A DNA stretch of 64,000 nt from contig RQOL01000828.1 of NCBI GenBank assembly GCA_013076295.1, forward strand, positions 3,216,719 through 3,280,718. The letters run 5' to 3'. The stretch is from Sanderia malayensis. Its lineage: Eukaryota > Cnidaria > Scyphozoa > Semaeostomeae > Pelagiidae. Below the pieces are notes generated by a model. It was not told where the DNA came from. It saw only the letters and a program-made list of their open reading frames with translations, and made no database searches. Positions 10,765 through 21,300 of this stretch are shown piece after piece. The position numbers were made by a program, and so were the translations under genes. The stretch's first letter is position 1, and each line of letters opens with the position of its first letter.

Positions 10765-12382
10765 ATGGCGGCCGATATCATCAACATAGCAACCAATGGG
10801 GAAGTAGAAAATCTAAGAGATTTTATGGCAAATGTTGTTCCAACAATGGAAGAAGGAGGAGATATAATCAATGAAAGAAACGAACTTGGAAAATCGCCTT
10901 TGGAAATTGCTGCGATGCTTGGAAGAACTGAAATGTTACAGGAACTGAAGACACATGGAGCTGATGTTAATTTGGAAAATTCTTCCGGTTAGTTTGTCTT
11001 GTATTTACTTATTTTCTTAACCTCATTAATACGTTATTGTGTAAAATTTAAGCTTTGATATTTTTGATACTACGCAGACATTATTGTAGCTTTTTAACAT
11101 TCAAGAAGACAGTGATAATAAAATGCTAAGCAAAATTGTATGATCGCATCTCATTTAAAAAAATTCATAAAAAATAGAGATAAAAGTATGTGGTTAAAAG
11201 GGTAAAGTAATTATCTTTTTAAAGCTGCACTTTTTATTTGGAACTAAAATTTGGGGCACTTTATATGATATTTGAATTTTTGCGAATTATTCATCGACTA
11301 TGAGTGAGGGAGGAGTTGTAATGTTGTGCATTAGCATTTAATTAGATGAATAAAGTTTTCTTGTCTTGTTCAACAGGTTATTGCGCATTACATCTTGCTG
11401 CCATGTGGGGCTGGATTGACTGTGTAACGTTTCTAGTTGACAATGGTGCAGACTTGCAAAGAAAAACAAAATTTGGCGAGAGGCCCAGAGAATGTGCAAT
11501 GAGATTTGATAAGCAAGATTGTGCCAAATATCTTGACCAATCAGGTATCTAATTGCATTTGCCTTCATTCTCAGAGTATTAAAAGTTGATAGTAGTATTT
11601 TTGTCTCTATGATCAACAATAAATCCGACATTATATGAGTCTTCTTAAATGTTTTAATTTTTAGAGGCAAGACAAGACTTGAAAAAACTTGTTCAATCCT
11701 TTAAAGAGATCGTCTCAGATCCTGAGAAGCACATGGGAAAGTTAAGTAAAGATGACAGAGTATGTTGTTTGAATCCCTGTTGATCTGTGAAAGCCATTTT
11801 TGTGTTATTTACGCCCTTAATGGTATCTGCTAAACTTCTGCTTACTTCGCATAGGTTACTGGGAATAAGGCTTGCGACGAAAAGGCCAACTGGGTCGAAG
11901 CAAATAAAGAAACTGCCACAGTTGAAGAGGTCAATTCAGCAACAGAGCAACTCAGAGAAATATTAAAACCAATTCTATCCAAACTAAAGGAGCAATGTAT
12001 GTATCTGTTTTATTCTATTCTACATATTATGGAGCATTTAATTTTGCTCCACTTCAATTCATAGCTACAATAGATAACACAAGTCCTGGGACACTTGCGA
12101 CATAGCCTTCCTGCCTTCAATGGGAGCCTAACGCAATATTAAAATATAATTAAAATGTTACTCGTTTCTAAATAATTGCAATAATAACTGTTTGTATATT
12201 TGACATCTATATCAGTAGATATCAGACAATCACAACGGAATGCAACGGATTGTGCTTTGTTGTTAATGAAATAGAATTATAACTGATGAATTATAATTAA
12301 TTCCTTCTTTATTTCAGCTGATTTGTCTGTATCGTCAAAACAAAGACCCGCCAAGTCGCCATTGCCAACAACAACAAAATAA
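10765..12382 (+). CDS. ANKRD45: Ankyrin repeat domain-containing protein 45
   Basis: Five exons join in phase: 10765-10987, 11377-11544, 11665-11759, 11855-11996 and 12318-12382, for 230 residues. Ankyrin-type helices occupy about residues 30-130: LGKSPLEIAAMLGRTEM..L..HGADVN, then YCALHLAAMWGWIDCVTFL..NGADL. The C-terminal helical region follows the vertebrate ANKRD45 pattern: a KYLDQ-like end of the repeats, a KLSKDD motif, a K.NW..AN.E segment, and a final LREILKPILSKLKEQ helix. Family knowledge: in vertebrates ANKRD45 is linked to cilia and cell division. AATAAA at 12378-12383 overlaps the stop codon. Divergent from KNL2, convergent with KLHL20. Confidence 0.88.
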
Positions 12383-12404
12383 ACATGATAAATAGACATT
12401 TATT
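12378..12404. promoter_or_regulatory. Facing poly(A) signals of ANKRD45 and KLHL20
   Basis: AATAAA on the + strand (12378-12383, overlapping the ANKRD45 stop) and AATAAA on the - strand (12404-12399) lie within 27 bp. If both are used, the two mRNAs overlap antisense at their 3' ends. Confidence 0.5.
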
Positions 12405-12527
12405 TACCTTGATTGTTCACCGAGATATTGAGTGTTTTGTAAAGATAATCAACGCTGCATGTATATATACTAAACCATGTTTTGAAATTGTGGATTGCTT
12501 TCTTCAAATGATGGTTTCTTTGCGTAG

Positions 12528-15061
12528 TTATTGCCATCCATATCCTTCGCAGTGAGGTAATGCTACAACCCCAACACCTCCACCTAATCGTCTGTAGTTC
12601 ATGCCACTTTGCAACACCCATTGGTTCTTTGCAACATCAAAGATTTCAATTGTTTTTAAATATGTCGCTCCATCAAATCCGCCGACTGCAATTAATTGAC
12701 CATTGACAACAGCCAATCCAACTCCACTCCGTCTTGAGTTCAATGCTACCACAGGGGACCATTGGTTTGTTCTGGTTTCATATCTTTCTGCACTGCTCAA
12801 CTCGGTTGCATCGTCTCTTCCACCAACTACAAAGCCAAGCCACAAACAATAATTACAACTATTAATTAATAAATGTCTCATGTGCATAACCTAAAGGATA
12901 ATATAGTGTTGAAAATCGGAAACATAGTGAAACATAATAACTACTAAAGCTTTTCACCTGACATTCATCAGAGTAGTAAGTCAGAAAGAGAACTACTCTG
13001 ATGAGTGTCAGATGTTAGATTGCTAAAGGATAATCCTAATGAGCTGATAATCGTTTGTTGCAAACAAGACAAAGAGTAATGAAATCGTGGTGCCATTCAA
13101 CTCTTACCAACATAAATGCATCCTTGGTAGACAGCGGCACCAAGATGTTTTCGTTTTGTTCCCATTGGCTTGATAAGAGTCCATTTATTATTCTTAGGGT
13201 CGTATTTTTCGACTGTATTTAAAGGTGACGTGCCATCTGAGCCACCAATTGCATAAAGAAACCCATCCAGCACAGCTACGGCCACTCCCAATCTTCTCGT
13301 ACTCATTGGAGACACTCTGTTCCACTCATTCTCTGCTGAGTAATATTTTTCTACAATGTTCAAGCATGACACCCCATCTTGGCCTCCAACTGCATACATG
13401 AAACTAAAAACAAGAATACGTCATCATCCATTATTGAATATCCTTCATACAAAATACTATATTTGCATGCAATATGTTTAATTGTAACTATGGACCGATC
13501 AAACATCCAGACAATGTTCAAAGCAATGGAATCCATACGGACAAGGTAATGCACGTATTGGGTGTACAATTGATTACCCATTTAAGACAGCGACACCGAC
13601 ACTTGTTCTGCAAGTACTAGTTGGAGAAACTTCAGAGCTCCATTGATTGGTTTTAGGATCATATCTTTCAACAGAGTTCAAATAGCTCGAGCCGTCGTGT
13701 CCTCCAACAGCATACAACAGATCATTCAAAACAGCAACGCCAACTCCGCATCGTCTTTTATTCATGCTTGACACCATGTGCCATTCATTCTTGTGTGGAT
13801 CAAACCTAGAAACATTATATTTTCATTTAGATGCATGCTCGTCACAATAAGAAAGGTTTATCATGTCATGAACAGGATTGGTTATAAGTGTGACATTTCG
13901 AGCAAGCAAAATAAAGTTGTGAAAGCCGCCAAAACAAGTAAGTAATCTAGTGTTCACAGCTTTCACTTTGCTCGATGATGAAAGAAGTACTCATAATCAC
14001 TCCTGCCAAACCATTCTCATGATAAATACTTGTTTCTGACACGATTTTAAAGCATGTTACCTTTCCACACTGTTAATTGCATCTCCACTACACCATCCAC
14101 CAACTGCAAACAAAACTTCCCCTCGGATGGCTGGTTGTCTCGGCCTTGTACGGGGCCCTTGCATTAACAATCGTTGTTCAGGCAATAGCAAATAATTCTT
14201 GGCTTCATCGACCAAATCTCTGCATGAGTCATTGTTTTTAATTAAGAGGTCTGCACTGACAACTCCTACAAGGAATCTTGCACTGACTAATGGCAGACGA
14301 ACATGCTGCAATGCCTCTGACAGTTTCTCTTTTCTTTCCGTTAAGTCATACCTAACCCATCGCATAGTTGCGTTGTAAACTTGTTCCTCTGAGTCAATAT
14401 TTAATTCATCACTTGATAGGATTTCTGTCAACTGAGATAATGGCAAATGCAAAAACTCTTCTCCTTCCATCACATCTTGGAATTTGTGATGTGAGAATAT
14501 ATTAGCAACTCGTAACAACTCAGAGCAAGAGTGTGTGTCTGCAAATGCCCTGATTCCCAAACAATTAGTTGGGTCTAATTGCTTCTTTAAAAATTCACAA
14601 CATGCCTCTTGAATTTCAGTCAATTGCATGAGACAAGCAGCAGGCAATACTGTTTGGACATTTGCTTCATCAATTTTGATCGAGCCTGTATATGCAAAAT
14701 CTATCAACTCTTCGGTGGCTTTTTCGTCAACATCTTTCATTGTTACCTCCTTGTCTCTACTTTCCGTCATCTCATTAGTAAACATAGCTCTAAAATACGG
14801 ACTACATGCTGATAATACAACTTTATGTGCATTCAATTTCTTTGTCCCAACAACCAAAATAACATCGCACAGATCTCCCGTCTGTCTTAAACCATCTAAC
14901 GTTCTTAATAAATTCTTTGGGTGTCTCTCTGATTTATGATGAAGAAATGGTCGTACACTGAGTGTAGATTGGCTTAGTTTCAACGGGATTGTTCCAAGAA
15001 ATGATTGCTCGCGTTCAGATGTCGACGACATATTGCAGCCGCTTTTACTAATAATATCCAT
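12528..15061 (-). CDS. KLHL20: Kelch-like protein 20, CUL3 adaptor
   Basis: Four exons, 15061-14061, 13805-13578, 13403-13108 and 12826-12528, join in phase to 607 residues (human 609). A BTB domain (about 50-165, [20 protein letters not shown]) is followed by a BACK domain (about 170-270) and six kelch repeats (about 320-600) with double-Gly VGG motifs and repeats such as [20 protein letters not shown]. Identity to vertebrate KLHL20 is very high throughout, including the linker [13 protein letters not shown]. Family knowledge: substrate adaptor of the CUL3 ubiquitin ligase (DAPK1, PML, ULK1 among reported targets). The end differs: GYGWQ replaces the human SHIW. Poly(A) signal at 12404-12399. 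A second in-frame Met lies ten residues inside. Confidence 0.95.
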
Positions 15062-15417
15062 TGCAAATGGCCTAAAAGAGAAATTTGGCCTAAATTATAT
15101 ATATCTGTATAACCGCACTTCCTGATGTCCTGAAATCCAAACTAAACACTCTTTCACTCGTTGTTTACATGTTCTTGAATATTACCATTTGCTTGAACCA
15201 TACACCACACCAATGGGTAAAAAATTTGTATCTTAGCAGATTATAATCCACAAATCGTCTAAAACAAACAAAAACAATAAAAATTTATCCGCCTCGCATC
15301 GGATTGGAAGAGATACCGCTGCGCAGGAGTAGATAACTAATATCAACGGGCGAAGGATGACAAAATGTCTGGTGCGTTGATTCCTTTGACCTTATGCTAT
15401 GTATTCTATACTGTTAG
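15062..15417. other. Upstream region of KLHL20
   Basis: Presumed 5' UTR and promoter of KLHL20. No coding exon or clear element seen. Confidence 0.4.
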
Positions 15418-15600
15418 GAAGAGCTGCTGTAGACTAGCGGTAAGTTTCCTGCAGGCTAAGCGCGAGACCACTGGTTCAAAACCTGATGAGACCATTTCCT
15501 TTTTGTTTTGATCAATTTGTAATTTATATATCCTTAAGGTGGGCGTGCATTCGCGTATGTATCAGTTAGGGTTAGGGTTAGAGCGCCCTAACGGTGGGCG
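15418..15600 (+). mobile_element. tRNA-like head of a SINE-like composite element
   Basis: Matches to the internal Pol III promoter are present: A box TAGACTAGCGG at 15430-15440 and B box GGTTCAAAACC at 15473-15483, 43 bp apart. GAGACCATTT follows, then an AT-rich stretch and the first AGGTGGGCGTG of the satellite unit. The same order, the same 43-bp spacing and the same GAGACCATTT are found at 38.2 kb, so this is a dispersed tRNA-derived element and not a functional tRNA gene: no acceptor stem can be paired. Confidence 0.6.
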
Positions 15601-16660
15601 TGAATGCGCAGTACCATATATGGCCTACTGCGCAGGAGTATGCATGACGTAATACTACTGACAGTGTCTGGTGTATCAGTTTCGGTTGGGGTTAGGGTTA
15701 GGATTAGGGTTAGGGTTAGGGCTAGAGCGCCGTAGAGGTGGGCGTTCATGCGCAGTACCATATATGGCCTACTGCGCAGGAGTATGCATGACGTAATACT
15801 ACTGACAGTGTCTGGTGTATCAGTTTCGGTTGGGGTTAGGGTTAGGATTAGGGTTAGGGTTAGGGTAAGAGCGCTGTAAAGGTGGGCGTTCATGCGCAGT
15901 ACCATATATGGGCCACTGCGCAGGAGTATTCATGACGTAATACTACTGACAGTGTCTGGTGTATCAGTTTCGGTTGGGGTTAGGGTTAGGATTAGGGTTA
16001 GGGTTAGGGCTAGAGCGCCGTAAAGGTGGGCGTACATGCGCAGTACAATATATCGGTTACTGCGCAGGAGTATTCATGACGTAATACAGCTGACAGTGTC
16101 TGGTGTATCAGTTTCGGTTGGGGTTAGGGTTAGGATTAGGGTTAGGGTTAGGGTAAGAGCGCTGTAAAGGTGGGCGTTCATGCGCAGTACCATATATGGG
16201 CCACTGCGCAGGAGTATTCATGACGTAATACTACTGACAGTGTCTGGTGTATCAGTTTCGGTTGGGGTTAGGGTTAGGATTAGGGTTAAGGTTAGGGCTA
16301 GAGCGCCGTAAAGGTGGGCGTACATGCGCAGTACAATATATCGGTTACTGCGCAGGAGTATGCATGATGTAATACAGCTGACAGTGTCTGGTGTATCGGT
16401 TAGGGTTGGGGTTAGGGTTGGGGTTAGGGTTAGCATTAGGGTTAGAGCGCTGTAAAGGTGGGCGTTCATGCGCAGTACCATATATGGGCCACTGCGCAGG
16501 AGTATTCATGACGTAATACTACTGACAGTGTCTGGTGTATCAGTTTCGGTTGGGGTTAGGGTTAGCATTAGGGTTAGGGTTAGGGTTCGAGCGCCGTGAA
16601 GGTGGGCGTCCATGCGCAGTACAATATATGGGCTACTGCGCAGGAGTATGTCGCATTCAC
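15541..16660 (+). repeat. 144-bp satellite array (8 units) with TTAGGG blocks
   Basis: The marker GCGCAGTAC begins at 15606, 15750, 15894, 16038, 16182, 16326, 16470 and 16614: a constant 144-bp period. Each unit holds a run of TTAGGG/TTAGGA-type repeats (about 40 bp), GAGCGC.GT..AGGTGGGCG, a palindromic core TGCGCAGT...ACTGCGCA, then ATGACGTAAT, and TGTCTGGTGTATC. From unit 3 onward two subtypes alternate (CATATATGGGCCAC and CAATATATCGGTTAC), giving a 288-bp higher-order period. Confidence 0.92.
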
Positions 16661-16789
16661 CTGAATTTGGTGCATACTAACCTTTTTCTACTGGTTTGGT
16701 TACTTTATTTATTTGGCAAAAGTGGAAAGAAGGAAACAAACAGCAAATGGTTGCCATTTATTCAAAGTAAAGTTTATTGAATCCACGTT

Positions 16790-17959
16790 TTGAATTGGAA
16801 TATGTTTTGCATGAGTGTTAATGTTTGTCATTGTAGAAGAATTATCAAAGCTTTCTCTGCTGGTTTTTCCAGATGTTCCACCAATTTAAATGCAGACATT
16901 CCTGAATTAATGAAAAGATGGGAGATTTCTAAATATGGCCCGATAGATAATTTGAAATTCAACGATTCAGCCACAGTGCCATCGGAACTAAAACCTGATG
17001 AGATATTAGTGAAGTTATTTGCTACTTCTGTTAACCCAATTGATATTGAAATGTCAGAGGGATATGGAAGAGTTGCTATTAACACATTGAGAAAGATTTA
17101 TGGTGTGAATGAATTTCCTTTGGTACTTGGAAGGGATGGATCTGGAATGATTGTAAAAACTGGCAAAAACGTTCGTCGATTTAAAACTGGTGATGACATT
17201 TGGTGTGCCAAGTGGATTTTGGGAGCAGGTACACATGCAGAATATGCAATTGTCAAGCAATCTGAAGCAGCATTAAAACCAAAGACACTGAGCCATATTG
17301 AATCTGCCTCTTTGCCATATGTTGCATGTACTGTTTGGTCTGCATTGGTTGGCACAGGTGGACTAGATCCGGATTCATCAAACAATAATCGAAATATTCT
17401 GATCCTCGGAGGAAGTGGAGGTGTTGGCACATTTGCAATTCAGTTAGCCAACATTCTTGGCAATAATGTAACCGTAACTTGTTCAGAGGATAATTTTGAT
17501 ATGGTAATGAAATATGGTGCTAAAAATGCTATTGATTATAACAGTGAAACACATAAAGACGATCTGAGAAAATATGGACCATATGATATTATCCTTGATG
17601 CAAGTAAAATGGGACAAAGTGAAACAGTTGGTGGAAGCTCAAATTCTTTATACATAACTTTAATGCCACCATTTCTGCCTTCAATTGATAAGCATGGTCT
17701 TTTTAAAGGCTTGTTGTGTTCAGGAAGAGATTTATTGAACAATAATTTTAATAATTTATTGACAGGTGAAGGGCGGTATATTTGGGGTTTTTTCTTTCCC
17801 AATGGTGGGATTTTAAAACGGGTTGCTGAGATGGTTGACAATGGTGAAATTCAACCTGTAATTGATAGTGTAAGAAAGTTTGAAGATATGAAAAATGCTT
17901 TTGATCATGTTAAGAATGGACAAACTAGAGGCAAAGTTGTTTTGCAATTAGAATCGTAA
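16790..17959 (+). CDS. RTN4IP1: RTN4IP1/NIMP-like mitochondrial NADPH oxidoreductase
   Basis: Single uninterrupted reading frame of 389 residues. The N-terminus is basic and Ser/Cys-rich, typical of a mitochondrial presequence (several Met codons close together; the exact start is uncertain). It is followed by the MDR fold: WEISKYG, the catalytic-domain segment ATSVNPIDIEMSEGYG, VLGRDGSG, the GTHAEYAIVK strand, and the nucleotide-binding GGSGGVGTFAIQLA at about residue 206. The C-terminal NGQTRGKVVLQL is typical of the quinone-oxidoreductase-like branch. Residues matching RTN4IP1 rather than plain zeta-crystallin include the long insert with YITLMPPFL and the late FFFPNG. Family knowledge: outer or inner mitochondrial protein involved in CoQ synthesis and optic atrophy in human. 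AATAAA at 17988-17993. Intronless, unlike its neighbours. Confidence 0.85.
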   Translation: MNWNMFCMSVNVCHCRRIIKAFSAGFSRCSTNLNADIPELMKRWEISKYGPIDNLKFNDSATVPSELKPDEILVKLFATSVNPIDIEMSEGYGRVAINTLRKIYGVNEFPLVLGRDGSGMIVKTGKNVRRFKTGDDIWCAKWILGAGTHAEYAIVKQSEAALKPKTLSHIESASLPYVACTVWSALVGTGGLDPDSSNNNRNILILGGSGGVGTFAIQLANILGNNVTVTCSEDNFDMVMKYGAKNAIDYNSETHKDDLRKYGPYDIILDASKMGQSETVGGSSNSLYITLMPPFLPSIDKHGLFKGLLCSGRDLLNNNFNNLLTGEGRYIWGFFFPNGGILKRVAEMVDNGEIQPVIDSVRKFEDMKNAFDHVKNGQTRGKVVLQLES

Positions 17960-18000
17960 ATATTTTGTACTGATTTAATGCTTGATAAATAAAGATGTGT

Positions 18001-18334
18001 TAAAATTTGATTTTTTATGATTTTTTATTGTGTCTTTATGTCTACTGTGTCTTGCTACACAATTAAATTCACCGATGTTCCTATATTTCCGCTTTCTCTT
18101 CGCTGGTCTTGTAATTCCGGGAATTACACACTGTGACCTCATCGTCACAATAACTTCTCTTTTCGCATGGCCAGACACGAAAGAAAGAACTGGATGTTGA
18201 CTTCTTTGGTCTGAAAATACATGTTTCGACGCAAATTGCATTTAGAAGTGCTTCAAATATGTGTTTAAACTGCATTATCTATTTACGGGTCTTTTCTTGG
18301 TGAAATTTGATTTGAATTTTACTGACGATTCAAA
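18001..18334. promoter_or_regulatory. Upstream region of the VPS13 gene
   Basis: Presumed promoter and 5' UTR between the RTN4IP1 poly(A) site and the VPS13 start codon. No specific element recognised. Short antisense frames here have no support. Confidence 0.35.
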
Positions 18335-21300
18335 ATGGTTTTTGAGTCGCTAGTAACTGACCTGCTTAATAAGTACTTAGGCCAGTATGTTCAGAACCTC
18401 GACCCTTCTCAGTTGAAAATCGGAATATGGAATGGTAAGCAAGTTGTAATTTAGTTATCTATCACAGATTTGTAGCTGCTTTATATTTACTGATATTATT
18501 GGGGATATCATTGCTAACAATTTGATAGAGTTAAGAAGTTTAAATAGAATTAATTTCGGCCTTATTGATTTGGCAAATTTCAAAACAAATGGAAGGTCAC
18601 AGACACAACACATCTGATCTTTTCAGCTGAACAATAAAATATATTTACTGTCAATTTGCGAATTCATTTTTAGTAACATTCTTTATCAAATGAAATAGAT
18701 AGGTAGCTACTTATATTGACAAAATCTGCTCGAACTCAAGAATGCCGTGAAAATTTCCTGTTTTGCCAGACAAGAAAGGGGTGTTGCCTTGCGGCGAACA
18801 AAGCAACCCTGACTTCCTCACCTCTAAAGGGAAGATTCAATCGATAGAATAATAAAATAAATAATTGCACCCGGGCTATGTTTTCTATTTTTAGGGGATG
18901 CCAATCTTAAGAATCTGGAACTGAAAGATTCTGCTTTGGTAAGTATATACATGGTGGGGGGGTTGGATTTTTTGTTGAAAATTAATTGCCGGGGGGGATC
19001 CCATGACATGGAAATATCCTTGCCCCCAACCAGTCTGATTTCTTTACTGCTCAGTTAATCCATACTCTTTTTGGCGAATGTCAAACAATTTGTGCCGTAG
19101 GTTTAGCAACTCGACATGTAGAGGTTTTTTCAATAGGATCACAATTGAAGTTGAAAAAGTCACCATTTGTGTTAGCAATTAATAATAGATGTTCTAGTAT
19201 TGAAAACCGAAAATCTTCAAAAAGATTCATCACCAGCAATGGTGTGTTATTGAAAATTAATAAGATTAAAGCTTAAAATGCAACAAAGGAAGGTGGTGAA
19301 AGCAATGTAATGATGTAAAAGTTTCACAAGGTTGAACATATTTTTTAAACGTTCGTTATTTTCCTCAATGTTTCTGCGAACAAATGGCGAATTCCCACCC
19401 AGTTTTACATTTGTTTTTTTTATCGCTTGTTTCAGTTTCAACGCCCCATTTTTTGAACAGTTGTATGGTTAACCAATATTGTTAGTTAGGGTCATATTTC
19501 ACTCAATTTGCGAATTTGTATCAGAAATCTCAAGGGCTGGGTAGTCTTAAAACTCGGACTCGGTGATCCCCGGACCCCTGACTTTATGACCTTACGACCC
19601 CAACACGAAAATGCAACGCAGGAAATTGCATTACATGCGCAAATGCATCGTGACTCTGGAGTTTTTGAATAATGCGCATCGTTTCTTTAGGATGATTTGA
19701 ATCTGCCAATCAAAGTCGTCAGGGGACATCTCGGTAATTTGCGTTGTTTTTATTTCATTACTCATAATAACTAATTTCAATTTATGATCATGTATCGTGT
19801 TCGCAAGGTGCACGTAGCTCTATCTTCGATTTCATCTGCCTGATATTGCGTCATTTGTCGTGCAGGGAAACTTGAGTTGAAAATACCGTGGAAGAACTTG
19901 TACAACGAACCAACTGAAGTGGACATTGAGAATTTATACCTTCTTGCCAAACCAAACTCAGGTGTATTTGCACGAATTATCCTTTTCGTCATTTAGAAAG
20001 GATTGTAGAAAGCTTTGTCTGTGGTTTCAAATATTTCATTCAGGCGTTTGAAGTTAATATTCGAAGCCTGTACAAGCTTGTGATGCCAAGTATTTATAAT
20101 TGTTATTATTACTTCTTAGATATTAAATATGATAAGGAACAAGATGATAAAGATAAGCTTGAAAGAAAACAGAAACAGCTTGAAAACATTGAAGAAGCAA
20201 GAAAAATTGAAGAAGAAGCAAATAAAAAGAGTATGATGTTATAATTACTTTTCTTCCATTATCTTTATGCTCTGCTTTTCATTTATTGACGACGTCTTTC
20301 TGTGATAAGCACCTTGCGTCTATGATATATAGCGATATATATATGATATAATCTATATATCATTTGTATATATGATGTAATTTATGTCATTGCCTTGCGT
20401 TGTGAGTCTTCAAGAACTTTCAGCGAGTGATTTGAAATTATAAAAGATGTTTTCGTTGATTTTGAAGGCAAAGCCAAGGAGACAGAGCAAGATAGCTTTG
20501 CTGAAAAACTTGCAACACAAGTAGTCAAGAATTTGCAGGTAATCATTAAATCAGTTGATTATGTAATCAGCGAATCGTTGAATCAGTTGAATCAGTTGAT
20601 TATGTAATTAGCCAATCATTGAACAAATTAGCTGCTAATTCCCCGCTTCTTTTTTTCTTAAGATTCGAATAAAGAATATTCACATACGATATGAAGACAA
20701 GGTGATTGTTTTAGTTCAACTCGTTTACTAAAATTTTCATCCATCGTTTTATTATTCAATTCCACGAGTTTATATTTTTATTGCAGGCCTTGTTTTTAAT
20801 TATTTTCTGTTTTTACATACCAGATCACTACACCAGGATTTCCGTTCAGTATTGGTGTTACTTTGGATGGACTTTCAGCTTTGGTGAGTGAGCTATTCAT
20901 CAAATTCTACTTCAAAGCATTTGCGATTATGCAATAATTATGATAATTATGATAATTATGGTAACTCACTTTTGATAGAGCATTACTTTTCTTTGCTTTT
21001 TCTGTCTTTTATTTTCATTGTCTCTTGATTTGTTTCCTCTCCAGACCACAGATAGCAACTTTGTGCCAAAGATAATAAAGGAAAGCATAACAGTAATTCA
21101 CAAGGTTAGTTTGGTGGTTTTATCAGGTTTAATCGTTGATTAATTATAACTAATCATGGGATTGACATTTTGATCATTCAAACGCGATTTTGATTGTTTT
21201 ATAGCTGGTTAAGTTGGATAACTTGGCAATCTACTGGAATACAAACGAAAAGTTCAAAGAATATTCTAGAACAGAATGGCTTGTTAGTATTGACAACTTT

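Noticed and set aside
15541..16660. TTAGGG runs as a true telomere or chromosome end
   Set aside because: The runs are short, interrupted, part of a 144-bp unit, and lie between ordinary genes. The same unit recurs in a VPS13 intron.
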